A stretch of 64,000 bases of DNA from Dendrophyllia cribrosa (GCA_024195265.1 JAJLRJ010000004.1:45533337-45597336); one strand, 5' to 3'. Counted from the stretch's first letter, positions 41,401-52,474 are shown. Notes: a model not told the origin generated them from the sequence alone. Program-made: numbers and translations.

Positions 41401-42305
41401 AAAAAGTGAAAAGAGGAATTTCATTTCAGGAAGAAGCATTTATGAAATCATACATTGACACAAACACAAAATTAAGAATGAATGCCAAAAATGCATTTGA
41501 AAAAGATTTCTTCAAGTTGATGAATAATTCAGTGTTCGGAAAAACAATGGAAAATGTGCGAAAGAGAGTTTCCATTGAATTGGTGAAAGATGTTGAAAGA
41601 GCAGAAAAACTGATCAACAAGCCAAACTTTGCTGATGTGCAGATTTTTGATGAATTTTTGATTGCGGTGAAGATGAGAAAGACACGAATTCTTATGAATA
41701 AACCAGTTTATGTAGGGATGTCCATTTTGGATCTCTCCAAAACCCTGATGTATGACTTTCACTATAATTATGCGAAGAAAAAGTGGAAAGATCTCCAAGT
41801 TCTTTACACAGATACAGATTCGTTGGTGCTGGAGATTGGGACAGATGATTTCTTTGCAGATATTGCAGATGATGTGAAAGAGCGTTTTGATACAAATGAC
41901 TTTCCCAAAGATCATCCCGCTGTTTTGAATGGACTGCCAATTGTGAAAGAAAACAAGAAAAAGATTGGGTTGATGAAAGATGAATGTGGTGGAAAAACCA
42001 TAACAGAATTTGTGGCATTGAGGCCAAAACTTTATGCTTTCCTGGTGGATGAAGGAAAAGAAGAAAAGAAAGCAAAAGGAGTAAAGAAATGTGCGATTAA
42101 AAATCAGTTGCGGTTTGATAACTTTATGAAATGCTTGAAAGGAGAAGGAAAAACACTTAGAAAGCAAAATGTGATTCGCAGCAGAGAACATCATCTTTTC
42201 ACAGAAAGAATGGAGAAGATTGCGTTGTCTGCCAATGATGACAAGTTGGTGATTTTGGGAAATGGAATAAACACATTTGCAAGAGGACATTGGAGATTGA
42301 AATAG
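38500..42305 (+). CDS. Protein-primed DNA polymerase B; frame broken near 41215
   Basis: The first frame (38500-41295) holds an N-terminal SAP-like domain (residues 2-36), a C2H2 finger (about 407-429), exonuclease motif I with Ala-Asp-Phe-Glu-Ser (about 463), an endonuclease VII-like zinc/HNH insert (Cys-x2-Cys ... Asp-His-Cys-His ... Cys-Asn, about 557-597), exonuclease II His-Asn-Leu-x2-Tyr-Asp (about 607), exonuclease III near 770 and polymerase motif A with Asp-Ala-Asn-Asn-Leu-Tyr-Gly (about 870). Motif B (KLMNNSVFGKT, near 41515) and motif C (YTDTDS, near 41803) lie in the -1 frame, open to 42305. The switch falls at about 41195-41222 and shows no slippery heptamer. The most likely cause is one base lost from an A run, so full-length product is not expected. 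Confidence 0.9.
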
Positions 42306-42840
42306 ATTCTCCCAGTTTTTTCTGGAGAAAATATTTGGTTGACAAATATTTTCTGGAAGTTTGAAGAAAAACCATTTTGAAATTCAAAAACAAAAAACAA
42401 AATCCATTTTGAAATGGTTTTTCTCCAGAGTCAACCTGGAGAAGATTTCCCCAGTTTTTTGACACATAGTAGTTGAATAAATGCGGGTACCGGTGGATCC
42501 GAAGGGCCCCTTAGTGTGGACGTCTTCAAAGTTATATGAACTTAATGGAATAGTTGGGATATGTTTTTGATTAGGCAGAAAATGAAGTGGTCGTTTTTCA
42601 ATCAATTATAATATGTTTCTGACGAATTTAAACAGTAGGTAGCATTCAGAAATGCTATGAAATGTTAGGAGAAAATGAAAAATGAAATTCTATATTTTTT
42701 TTTGACTTCTGAACGATTCGAACATAACGATAGTAATCGAGACATACTATTTTCTATTGTGTATAAGTTGGGGTAAGCTATTTTACGCTTAAAAGTAACG
42801 GGCCCGAGGATGCACCGGTACCCGCATTTATTCAACTACT
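42306..42840 (-). repeat. Right terminal inverted repeat with internal inverted end
   Basis: Inverted counterpart of the left TIR. The outer 373-bp unit is 42468-42840, again carrying both orientations of the 28-bp terminus (42468-42495 and 42813-42840). The inner part holds the same hairpins but with several indels. Confidence 0.9.
42327..42353 (+). terminator. Hairpin after the polymerase stop (11-bp stem)
   Basis: GAAAATATTTG (42327-42337), loop GTTGA, CAAATATTTTC (42343-42353), beginning 21 nt after the stop at 42303-42305. The same palindrome occurs in the left TIR near 24523-24549, so it is also part of the terminal repeat. Confidence 0.55.
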
Positions 42841-42846
42841 AACTTT
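42841..42846. repeat. Right target-site duplication AACTTT
   Basis: Directly abuts the right terminus; matches 23982-23987. Confidence 0.95.
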
Positions 42847-44090
42847 GTGGTTTTCACAAACCAATCAAATTTCATTCTAAATATAGGCCGTGGACACAGG
42901 GGTAGCGGATCTGGACAGCCCCCAAAATCACCCCCCATGGATCACAAAATCCCCCTATTTTGTCGCTGACCCGAAAAATGATCAAATTCTCGGATTATGG
43001 ATATAACAATTAAAAAATAAAATAGAAGGTTATTCGTGCATCCTCGTATAAAAATGAATTACAATATACTTACAAAGTATTAAAAAAAGTCGTATAAAGC
43101 ATTTACAAAAGGTGTTGTCAACCAGGACTGGATAACAAATTTAAAGTAAAGATGTGTGCATTTTATAAATTACGGTCATAAAGTACTCTAATTACAATTA
43201 AAATACTATTATAATATTAATAAGTCTATAGTATTCCTTTAAAAATCGTGTTATACTTTGTAGAAAACTCCTCTTAAACCTGTCAGTTCGTTCTGCATTA
43301 TGGCTACGATTGTGCAAATAATGATCGCGCACGCTTTTCCCTGGTTTGGGGGAGTAGTTGTGATCATACGAGACCTTGAACACTAGCAATCTTCTTGACG
43401 ATCGATCTTGGCGGATTAGAATGGCGTGCTTAACAAAATAAATTGAAGGTAAAGTAAGTTTGGGATACAGTGGAACTCTGCCATATGAAGGCCACATTAT
43501 TTTGGCTCGAAGAAAGAGTCATTTCTATTTCTAGTCCTACCACCCCACTGATGCAATAAACGGCCACATGTTGGATAGACTGTTAGCAGTCTCTCTCTGG
43601 ATAGTCGAGCGGGCGAGCAATTTCCGCGATCGGCGATCTACCGAGCGAACGAAAGTCTCGCAGAGTTTGTTTTCGTGATTAGCTCGCTCGCCCGCTCGAC
43701 TGACTGTAAAGGGACAATACAATACTTTATTTTACATTTCCATGGCATTTTTTTTACAAGAAAACATATATCTAGCTAAACTAAAATTACTAAGACATTA
43801 AGGTAAATAACTAAATATAAATACCGTGTGAGGAAATGCCTAGCGTCTAAGTAATTGAAACCATACAGTTTTCTAGTTAGACACTAGTCAGTCTTGTGTA
43901 ATATCAATTCAAAATGAACCTAGACCTTGAAAAACGGAAACTTTTGTATTTGAATTGTTTGTATTTGTAGTAATATAATTCCATTCTGTAATAACTATAA
44001 CTTTATTTATTTATTTTTTATTTTCATGTTAAACTCCTTACCCATGGAGTCAAAAGTAGTAATGATTTTATGTATTTTTTTCTTCTTTTC
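42847..44090. other. No gene seen
   Basis: Host DNA. Around 43595-43705 GAGCGGGCGAGC and GCTCGCCCGCTC motifs suggest a short inverted-repeat relic. No exon is supported. Confidence 0.35.
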
Positions 44091-44094
44091 TTTA

Positions 44095-44402
44095 TGTACG
44101 TATGTATGTATGTATGTATGTAGATTTTATTACACGACCAAGACAGTCAGAGGGCCATAACTAAAATCGACCAATCAGAATGCTCGATTGCCAGTCCAAT
44201 ATTCTCTAAGTATTGGACCGGGCATTGTCCCGAATGATCCCGCGCGATCCTCCCGCCGGTAGGAGTCGTGTAATAAATTCGGGACCGTACTGGGAGAATA
44301 TCGGCCCTCGGTCTTTTCTGTACGGACCTCGCTGCGCTCGGTCCGTACTGTCAAGACCTTGGGCCGATATTCTCCCAGTACGGCCCTCGCGCTTGGTCAA
44401 TA
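44095..44402. repeat. TATG microsatellite and dispersed inverted repeat
   Basis: GTATGTATGTATGTATGTAT-type repeats at 44095-44124 are followed by a GC-richer segment. Its arms CCGTACTGGGAGAATATCGG (near 44286) and complement (near 44364-44383) fold back on each other. The frames across it are mirror artefacts. Confidence 0.6.
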
Positions 44403-44837
44403 AGATATATATATTGTATTATATCTCATGAAATTTTTAAATTAAAAACAATCAATTCAAATGTAGACATCTATTACGAACACATAAACACACACACTGC
44501 ACACAAATAGCAAAAATAGCCAAAAAATAGCGAAAATTAGAAGACGACTGGGTTTGGACGGTATATCTGTTTAACGTTTAGAGTCTCCAACTGCTATTTT
44601 CTTTATAAATTTACCCCGTCAATGCGACCACTAGATATGCATAATGAGATATACGTACCAAAAACAAATTATAGACAATCATCACATTATCAAAGCAGAC
44701 TGTCGGTTACTTCCGCACCATAAGTATCGCCATCACGAAAGCATAAAATATCTTGTGACACAAAATGTGCAAGGCTTTAGCTGAACTCATTAACAATTGC
44801 ACCCTTTTAGCTTTACGTTTTATCGATTTTAGAGCCG

Positions 44838-45497
44838 TTTGGCTAATACATGACATGTAGACAGCGCACTTGTAAACATAAGATAAAAATAATACAGTCG
44901 AACCTCTCCTAACGGACACCTCTCAATTACGAACAGTTCTCTTGGTCCCCAAGATACAAATTTTCATACAATCCCTACCTCTATAATACGGACACCTCTA
45001 TAATACGGACATTTTGGTTTGTCCCTTTGGTGTCCGTATTAAGGAGGTTCGACTGTATATAGTGTATGATACAAAACTGAGTTTAGCGTTCGTTCCTTTG
45101 GTTAACGCCTTCTGGTGATAAAGTGTTCCCTCTATGAATTAAAAAGGCCTCACGTGCTTTTAGACGGGAAGCATTGATGGTAGGCTGCAGTCAAGTTCAA
45201 CCCAGTTCAAGCGGGATGAGTCTCATGTCCGCAGAGCGGCTCCTACACATTTCCACTTACTAGGCCACTCTTCCGCCATTCCGCGGACATGAGACTCATC
45301 CCGCTTGAACTGCAGCCTACCATCAATGCTTCCCGTCGAAAAGCACGCGAGGCCTTTTTAATTCATAGAGGGAACACTTTATCACCAGAAGGCATTAACC
45401 GAAGGAACGAACGCTGAACTCAGTTTTGTATCATACATTATATATTATTTTTATCTGATGTTTACAACTGCGCTGTATGTCATGGATTAGCCAATCA
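44838..45497. repeat. Long foldback (about 200-bp arms) interrupted by a Tigger-like MITE
   Basis: The left arm (44838-44894 plus 45056-45230) is complementary to the right arm (about 45290-45497), pairing through AACGAACGCT, AGGGAACACTTTATCACCAG and GGACATGAGACTCATCCCGC. The left arm alone contains a 161-bp insertion, so the foldback is older than that insertion. Confidence 0.85.
44893..45057. mobile_element. Pogo/Tigger-like MITE with TA duplication
   Basis: Element 44895-45055 has ends CAGTCGAACCTC/GAGGTTCGACTG and is flanked by TA on both sides. Interior motifs ACGGACACCTCT repeat. Termini of this type with a TA target are characteristic of the pogo/Tigger branch of Tc1/mariner. Confidence 0.8.
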
Positions 45498-46695
45498 TTT
45501 TTAACCATGTAGTCGCAGTTTAAAATCGCCAGGATTATATCACTGAATTGTTTTCTGGTAATACACTCGTAGATATGGCATGCTGGTTGCGAAATGAAGA
45601 AAAATACCCAGTTTTGACAGATTAATCAGATCTTCATTCAGCGTTCATGACCATAAAACATAAAATCATTCATTGTTTTACATTCTGAAAAGCTTACCTT
45701 CTATGTCTAACTCTTCGATAAGTGATAACAGATAGACCGATATATAAGCTTGACCGATACCTTTTTTTTCGTACTGCAAGTGAAACCTCTCTGAAATATG
45801 ACCACCTTCTCAATAAGCGGTACCTTCAAATGGAAAGTTAATGGTTTCGTCACGGGCCAATTGGTTTCTCGTTTGCATTGTGCTATTCATAGCCTCCTAT
45901 ATTTCCGAGTTTGTTGATATTATTGCCATAGCAGGCGAGTGGAATCGTCATAAATGCTGATAATGTTTTGTCTTGGCCGTTAAACATTCGTAGACATGGC
46001 AGGCCAGTTGCCTAACGATGAAAATACACTTTTGACAGAGTAATCAGATCTTCTTTGACTCTTCGATTTTTTTGAATTTTATTACCCGATCTTTCTTTAA
46101 GTTATAGGATTTAAGATAAAATTTTGTCACGAAAACAAAAATTAAAATCATTTCAAATTCTCTTTATTCTGTTTTTCCTTGAATTGGCTCAACTATTGGT
46201 GGTTTGCATGCCGGCCATGTTGGGGGTCAATCAAAGGCTCCTAAGAGCCAACCCGTGAATAAGAAATGTCAACACGTAACGCAATAAAATAGGCCATTTC
46301 CGATCCGAGTTGTCTTTAGCCTCTCTATCAAAGCGAGGCTAGGTGCTAAACCTTTCATATGAAAATGAGTTTTCATTCACATGCAAATAAGTTTTATTTG
46401 CCTGACATAACTTAGTCAATAAGTATTTTATCATATGACCAATTTTACTTGAAATTTTAACGCGCGAGGCCGTCCGCTTTTGTAGTAGGGCCGTACGGCT
46501 TTTTCCAGCCCCGCTCGCGCAAATGCGTACGGCCCTCATACGGGACTTTCATCAATGGTTTTGCAAAGAAAAGGTTCACAGGGCCGTACGGGTCATATGA
46601 TAATCAAAGTTTATTGCCGCATTCTGGGATTATTTGCCACTTGGGAATCACCGATCATCGTTTTAACGAATGAATGAATGGCCTATTGTATTATA
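45498..46695. other. No gene seen
   Basis: Host DNA with a GC-richer patch around 46460-46590 (repeated GGGCCGTACGG and complements) that looks like a dispersed repeat. No gene is supported. Confidence 0.35.
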
Positions 46696-46703
46696 ATACA
46701 TTA

Positions 46704-46752
46704 GGCCATTTGCACGATTGTAGTCATTTGACTACAATCGTGCAAATGGCCT
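46704..46752. repeat. 48-bp near-perfect palindrome
   Basis: GGCCATTTGCACGATTGTAG followed by TCATTTGA and then the complement CTACAATCGTGCAAATGGCC. It is almost spacer-free and therefore cruciform-prone. Confidence 0.85.
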
Positions 46753-47560
46753 TTCCCAGCAAGCTTTACCTCAGTAGTTTTTAATGGAGTCCAGGTCGCC
46801 TTTATGACGACGCTAAATTTATGAATGCCTGTGAATCGAAGCCAGTTGGTGGCCGCTTCTTTCTCTGATCCTAGTACTGTAAATTTGTAAACTGTTCCAG
46901 GGTTTTCTGAAGGAAAAAGGCAGACGCGATGTTCACGAGATTTATGCGTCCGTCGATCCTCACAAAGGTCGGTACTGCAAAATCTCGGCAGCTCCAACTC
47001 GCGAGCTCGAACTTCTGTAAAACTCGTTTGGGGTGGACGTTGGGGGGACAAGGTTTAACAATTACTTTAATATCTAGGGCCGTTTTCTGCGTTTTGAGCC
47101 CATTTTCACACTTTACGTTTTCAAGACGAATTTGATGAAAAAATGTTTGAAGGAATTTCACTGTCTTGCATCATGTTGGGATAACAATTTGTTGCCTGAA
47201 AAATCGTCCGCACGCCACCTTACCCGGAATGATTTTAAACGAAGGATTTGTGTCCTCCAACGTCGGCTCAGCCTAACAGTACATCTGTTTCACGTTCACC
47301 ACTGTACAACTTTTGAAAACTTTTAATAAATATGACAGGCTACTAAAGACTACAAAATAAAAAACAATTGGGTAAGAAATCTGCTTATTCCAACATTAAT
47401 GTTTGCAATTAAAATGACTTATTATTTACCATTAAATTATAAAAATTCAGAGATTTCTAAAAATATTACATTGAATTGTTTTTTGTCTAAAAGTACAAAA
47501 CATAGTATAATAAGAATTGCGTTCTTTGTGCATTGCTACTCTTCCCTGGATGGCATGCTA
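46753..47560. other. No gene seen
   Basis: Open frames of 96-116 codons on the minus strand (46701-47161) overlap each other in different frames and show no domain. I see no splice-supported gene. Confidence 0.3.
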
Positions 47561-47564
47561 TTTA

Positions 47565-47720
47565 TATACACTTAGGCGGAGAGACTGAGTGGAGCAAAGT
47601 TTCCTGCTTAAGAAAACAACACGATGGCTGAGACCAGGCTTTGAACCGCTGACTTTCAGATCTCAAGTCCACATGGCTTATCACGTGACCAGCGCGCATT
47701 CACATATTCTGAACTAATTG
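47565..47720 (-). mobile_element. tRNA-derived SINE (minus strand)
   Basis: On the minus strand a TAAGCCATGTGG A-box-like motif is followed about 30 nt later by GGTTCAAAGCC (B-box). A body with TTTCTTAAGCAGGAAACTTT and GTGTATATAAATAGC follows, a layout typical of tRNA-headed invertebrate SINEs. Confidence 0.5.
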
Positions 47721-48580
47721 AGACTTAATTATTAAACGTTAAGCCATTCTCTAAGTGAAAGCCTTTCAATTGTCCGTGCACAATATTGAAACTATTACAC
47801 CGTATTGGTACTTATTTTTGCGGGAATTTAATTATGCGACAATAGAAAAGAAATATTTCGAGATTTGACAGTAAAATCGTGTTAAAAGGAATAAGTTTTC
47901 GCGAAAAATTTTCAAATGCTGATCCTGCCCTGTCGGGCGCGCACTCGTTCTCAGATGCTGATCCGCATTAACAAACTGGTCATCTCAGAATCGGCGCTAA
48001 AGATTTTTATTGCAACATTAATTTGTATTTTTTTTTGCAATAACAGGACCATAACAGAACTTAAACCATGTTTACATGTTCGTTTGCGACAAAGAACAAC
48101 GTTAAAAGATACAATGTAATGCCCGACACTTTATAAATTCACGAAGCATTAGGCATATTTCCACCCCTCTTGCATAAAGGGTTTGTAGCAGGGTATTAAA
48201 TTTCTCGTCGTTCATTTTTCGCGAAAACTGAAGTCCCGCGAAAATAAGTACCAATAACGTATTTTTAAGAAATATGTATAATTATATTCCTAACGAATTT
48301 AATTATAAAAAATGTTGGTTAATTTCGCGTACAAAAATGTTACAAATTGATCAGATTGGATTATAGTATAAACGATGAAGCTCGTTGTTAATTAATCGCT
48401 TATAATTAAAGCATATTGTGTGTACTAAGAGTCTCAGTACCTCGAGCTCCCTATAACACCAACTTGTTACTAATTCCAACCACATTTCTCTCCCCACCCC
48501 CACCCTTCACTTTGTTACAGAATTTTAAAGGTATTCCGGCTGATAAATAGTATTTTCAAGATTATGGCGAGGTGCTTGTT
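47721..48580. other. No gene seen
   Basis: AT-rich host DNA without supported features. Confidence 0.35.
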
Positions 48581-49044
48581 TTAAAGTGCCTATAACCCTT
48601 AAATACATATTTTTAGAATCAACTCTATGCACATTGAATAGTTAAATGGTGAAATATTTCTTGTTTTAAACGTCGCGTTATTGAACTATAGAGATTTGAA
48701 TTTACAAAATACTAATTACATGACGTCAACCCGGGACTTGCCATTATTTCTACGCCAATTTACAATGCCCAGTTTACAGCTTGAGGATAACTAATTTGAT
48801 AAATACTAAAAATAAACTGTGGATAGTCAATTGATTCGTAAAAAATATTACTTGGAGGTGAAAACAAGAAGTTGTGTAATAAATGATTCTCGAATTGACG
48901 TCATCTAATTAGCATTCTGTAAATTCAAATCTCTATAACTCAATAACGCGACGTTCAAACCAAGAAATATTTTACCATTTAACTATTCAATGTGCGTTTG
49001 AGTTGATTCTTAAAATATGCATTTAAGGATTATTTGCACTTCAG
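48581..49044. mobile_element. Foldback MITE, AGTGC ends, about 150-bp arms
   Basis: The left end TTAA/AGTGCCTATAACCC and the right end GGATTATTTGCACT are inverted. The arms pair through AACGCGACGTT and CTATAGAGATTTGAATTTAC-type blocks (48585-48728 with 48896-49040). The right TTAA appears mutated to TCAG. Confidence 0.7.
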
Positions 49045-49500
49045 GTTTGCTTTTTATGTAATATCAGAAACCCATAAGTGGGTTGAAACGTGTAACGCGC
49101 ATTCACAGCTTCCGAATATTCATTTTTTGCTAAGTACCATATTTGGAAACCCCTCGGTCCCTCGAGATTGGGAGCAAGTTGTTCTAGCGAATTGATTGGT
49201 TAATACTTTTATCTTGATTTTCCAAATATGGCTGTAACAACTTCTTAGCAAATTGAATAATCTGAAGCTTGTTTTGAAGCGTACAAGAGACAGTTGCACG
49301 TTTCAACCCACATATGGGTTTCTGGTATATTATCGGATAAAAAAATCGTTAAAAAGTCCTAAAAGCAAAGAAATATAAACTAAAGAGATCAAAGCTACCG
49401 CTAAAAAGTCAAAAGTCCACAAGAATGACAATTTTGATTTCTTGACAGTGCCCCTTTAATCTCGATAACTCGAACTCTTGATGACAGTAGCACGGTACGA

Positions 49501-49769
49501 GGGAGCTTAAGCAACGACAACGGCAACATCAAGGAAAGCGTCATTTGAAAAGAGAATTAATTCGCGCCATTTTAAGCTAATTCAATTGTTCCAATTTGTT
49601 TAATTTTCACGTCACATTTGTGGTCACATTTCACGTTGTTGTTTTGCAGGGAACGGCAAAGAAATGTACGAAAATGTAAAACGCACGTGCAAAGACATTG
49701 TTTTCGCTCGTTAAATCTATTGTTTTCTGTCGCTCTCCCTGTGTCGTCATCGTGGCTGCTTACGCTCCC
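49501..49769. mobile_element. MITE, GGGAGCTTAAGCAACGAC ends
   Basis: The ends GGGAGCTTAAGCAACGAC and GTGGCTGCTTACGCTCCC are inverted. A second member (54809-55413) lies in the PKS intron. Both contain TTTTGCAGGGAACGGCAAAG. Confidence 0.7.
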
Positions 49770-49817
49770 TCCCTTGACGGGTCGAGTTATCGAGATTCTA
49801 CTGAATATGCCTCACAA

Positions 49818-50038
49818 CTAACGGGACAACAGTGTCACTGCAAACACAGCTTCGATCATGTTGTAAAAGACCTTTAAGTCCGAATAATCGGTGAACTCCA
49901 AGTTGTAGACACGTCTATTTGTTATAACGGAAGCGATCTTCCCCAGGTTCCCACTGTAGTGAGCTCCGACTCTTCGCTTGCGGCCGGCATACGTCCGGGC
50001 ACTGGAGACTAGCCTTCCCGGTTGAACCATACGGAGGT
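49818..50038 (-). CDS. Terminal exon of an unidentified gene
   Basis: Begins after an acceptor (TAATAACAG, 50039-50047) and reads to a TAG at 49820-49818. With the exon at 50347-50475 it forms a continuous frame (phase 1 to phase 1). It encodes about 73 residues, Arg-rich then with Tyr-Asn-Leu-Glu-Phe-Thr-Asp-Tyr-Ser-Asp and a C-terminal hydrophobic stretch (AVFAVTLL). No family is recognised. Confidence 0.5.
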
Positions 50039-50346
50039 CTGTTATTACAAAAGAGAAACATTCTTGTAAAAGGGTTGTTGCTCAAAAAGGAGATCTCATT
50101 TTTGACCAACCAACCAATGGGACTACGCCCCCAGCCCTTTCGAACAGACTGATCTTAGTTTAATTAATGTGCCCCATCCTTTTAGTATGAGAAAGTTTTG
50201 GAGACAAGGGCAACAGCCAAGAAATATAGCCCATGGAATTTCGCGCTTAGCACAGGGATAAAAGAGCGGCGATTCTTTTTATAACCGTGTAATTTAACGA
50301 AAACAATGATAAAGTAATGTCATGAAGAGTCATCGAAAATTTTTAC

Positions 50347-50475
50347 CTTTCAAGTCAATGATTTTTTTGATTTTCTCTGTCTCGTTTGTGTCTCCTTCAT
50401 CGACGTTTGATGTCAATTCCAGTCTATAAGCATCTTCCTTGAAATGCAGTTCTCCAAAATGAGGCCTTTTATTTC
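50347..50475 (-). CDS. Penultimate exon of an unidentified gene
   Basis: Bounded by an acceptor (TTCCACCACAG) and a donor (AAAG/GTAAAA), 129 nt, phase 1 at both ends. It encodes Pro-His-Phe-Gly-Glu-Leu-His-Phe followed by an acidic stretch (SNVDEGDTNETEK) and a Lys/Ile helix. Upstream exons were not found, so the protein's identity is open. It lies just downstream of the PKS on the same strand. Confidence 0.5.
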
Positions 50476-50751
50476 CTGTGGTGGAAAGTTAGCAGGGAAT
50501 TTCATTTAGAAACTAAAAAATAATAGTATCTGAACTAAAACGTTAAAAAATACTAAATTTTCCGCAGCCTTTCTGATACCTCATTTCGTCAGAGTAACAC
50601 GACTGTGAATAATTTAAAAGACTTTTTAAGACTCGTCTAGGTCTCTGAGGAATGCAACAAAAGGCAAGTAAACCTTAGGAAAAGGCTGGCATTCATTTAC
50701 AGCGTTGGTGGTAAGAGTGGAATGTAAAAATTCCAAGAACAAGCGTTTCTG

Positions 50752-50950
50752 TCAATTGTTTACTCCACGTTCCAATATCTCCACATAGTTTGGATGAATG
50801 TCATACCCAGTCGTCTCCGCGTGTTGTTTAATCGCCAAATCATTGTTGCCTCTAGTGCCAGGCTTGTGCTCTGCCCCCGAGAATTCCACTACTTTTGCTC
50901 TCTCAACGATATATTTTACCCGTAAAAATATTTTGGTATCAAGAAATAAG
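50752..50950 (-). pseudogene. Possible GIY-YIG-type nuclease fragment
   Basis: The minus-strand frame ends in Asn-Asp-Leu-Ala-Ile-Lys-Gln-His-Ala-Glu-Thr-Thr-Gly-Tyr-Asp-Ile and Val-Glu-Ile-Leu-Glu-Arg. This resembles the C-terminal part of GIY-YIG endonuclease-like domains in retroelements. Only about 55 residues are recognisable, and the normal continuation is cut by a stop. Confidence 0.35.
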
Positions 50951-51260
50951 GAGCAAAAGAAAATAGAAATTTGAATAGAATTACAACACGTAGCGTACAT
51001 GTGCATGTTTACTCTTCCGAAAAACCCGCGAATTTTAAACTCATGGCTGGAGGTATTTATTTGCATGAACAGTACGTTATTCCACCTAATTTTATTATTA
51101 AAAACATATTTAATTGATATCGTTATTTTACGGGTATGAGAGTCTAGTTTTTGGTTATCAGACGTTGTAGCCTTTACAGGAATATACGAGTTTGCGAAAC
51201 TTCAAATTTCCACGTGCAAACATAAAAGACAAGCTCCTTTTATAGTGCACCTTCGTGTTT

Positions 51261-51490
51261 TAAAGGGATAGTATCACGAGGTTCCACGCGCGCCACTGTT
51301 CACTATTCTTGCACCGGAATTTTGGACATATCACTGTTAAAAGTGATTTTTTCTTTCTTTTGACTATCAAAACGGATTTTTTGATTCAACAAATACTTCC
51401 ACTTCTCGACGGCCTTTTTGAATTTGCGGAATCAAACTTAAAAGGTGGGCCGACGTTTTCAAGTTTCGACCTCGTGATACTATCCCTTTA
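51261..51490. mobile_element. MITE abutting the 3' end of the PKS gene
   Basis: The ends TAAAGGGATAGTATCACGAG and complement are perfect inverted repeats of about 24 bp. It lies 30 nt beyond the PKS stop codon, so it is probably part of, or just past, the PKS 3' UTR. Confidence 0.75.
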
Positions 51491-51519
51491 AGTACTCGTT
51501 AAAATTTATATTACTGAGC

Positions 51520-51864
51520 TTAACAATTAAGGTTATCGTTGCCTTTCTTTGAGTGAAGGAACACATTTACTCCTCTGCAAAGCTTTTCCACGGCTCGCCT
51601 CTGGCTAAACGTCCGCGTAGGCCTGGGGTATTCTGGAAACAGCAAACGGTAGTTGAATGCTAGGGCCGTTGCTAGGATACTGCCTGTCACGTGAGCATGA
51701 GGTGACTCACTCATGGAATAATGGTTACCAGGGCAAACGAGTACTGTTGTTCCTTCATCAACTAACTGATCCCATGCCTCCTCGACGCTATCCCATGAGC
51801 GAGACTTGGGTGAAGAGCAGGTGTCTTGACATTTAAGATAAGTGAGTTGACCTCGGTAACGAAT
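51520..51864 (-). CDS. PKS last exon: thioesterase C-terminus
   Basis: Begins after the acceptor AAACAG (51865-51870) and stops at 51522-51520 (TAA). It contains Val-Cys-Pro-Gly-Asn-His-Tyr-Ser-Met, the position of the catalytic His of type I thioesterases. The final residues form a short Lys/Asn-rich tail (KKGNDNLNC). It continues in phase 0 from 52244-52474. Confidence 0.8.
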   Translation of the reverse strand: MRYRGQLTYLKCQDTCSSPKSRSWDSVEEAWDQLVDEGTTVLVCPGNHYSMSESPHAHVTGSILATALAFNYRLLFPEYPRPTRTFSQRRAVEKLCRGVNVFLHSKKGNDNLNC

Positions 51865-52243
51865 CTGTTTGTCAAAAATAAATATAAAGAAAAAAGAAAA
51901 TCTCGCTATTAAAGGGATGGCACCTCCCTAATTTTACATCTTTGGTGCGTGAAATGCAAATTTAGACGATATTTCAGTCCCTTCGTAAAACTTTGTTTGC
52001 TAAGAGCTACGTATAAAGTTAATGTGCATAAAATGTCATCGAACTAAAATATCGCCTCATCTAAATACGATATAACGAACTATCGCTCAAAAAATTTAAA
52101 GAACAAAAAAAAGATCGGAACTTCCTATTCAAAGAAAATACCGCATAAATATTTTCAAAATTTTCCAAGACGACGTTTATCCAAAGTTTGTTACTGTCTT
52201 GAGATAAACCTTGTGTTTGTTAAAAAAAAAACGTGTGATATAC

Positions 52244-52474
52244 CTCAGGGGGCTGCCACTCCAAGTGGGTCCTACTGGCGACATTTTGATCCCTCAAGAG
52301 AGAATCTCTCAAAGCCCTCAAATTGAAGATTGCAAGGCCTTTCTCAAGGCTCCTTTTTTGTAGTTCATCTGTGACCCACTCGTTGCTATGCTGTTCTCTC
52401 AGCTCTTGGTATTCATCAACTGTCATCTTCAATGAATCTACTGCCAACTTTTTCAGAAAATTTTCAAACTGAAG
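52244..52474 (-). CDS. PKS exon: thioesterase lid region
   Basis: Acceptor CTTTCAG (52475-52481), donor GAG/GTATAT, 77 codons, phase 0 at both ends. Helical, charged sequence with DEYQELREQHSNEW, consistent with the lid/insertion between Ser and His of a type I thioesterase. Confidence 0.75.

Larger units (their letters stand above)
23988..42840. mobile_element. Maverick/Polinton (adintovirus-like) element, 18,853 bp
   Basis: The element starts AGTAGTTGAATAAATGCGGG and ends with the inverted copy. It is flanked by a perfect 6-bp duplication AACTTT (23982-23987 and 42841-42846), the target-site length of Polintons. It encodes the full set expected of this group: protein-primed DNA polymerase B, RVE integrase with chromodomain, adenain-like protease, packaging ATPase, jelly-roll capsid proteins and a fibre. 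The outer 373 bp of the two TIRs differ at only about two positions, which indicates recent insertion or homogenisation. Internal damage (two non-programmed frame breaks and an integrase active-site change) suggests this copy is no longer autonomous. Confidence 0.97.

Noticed and set aside
46701..47161. Minus-strand gene of about 115 codons
   Set aside because: Two overlapping frames compete, no domain or splice signals are visible, and the 3' end runs into the 48-bp palindrome.
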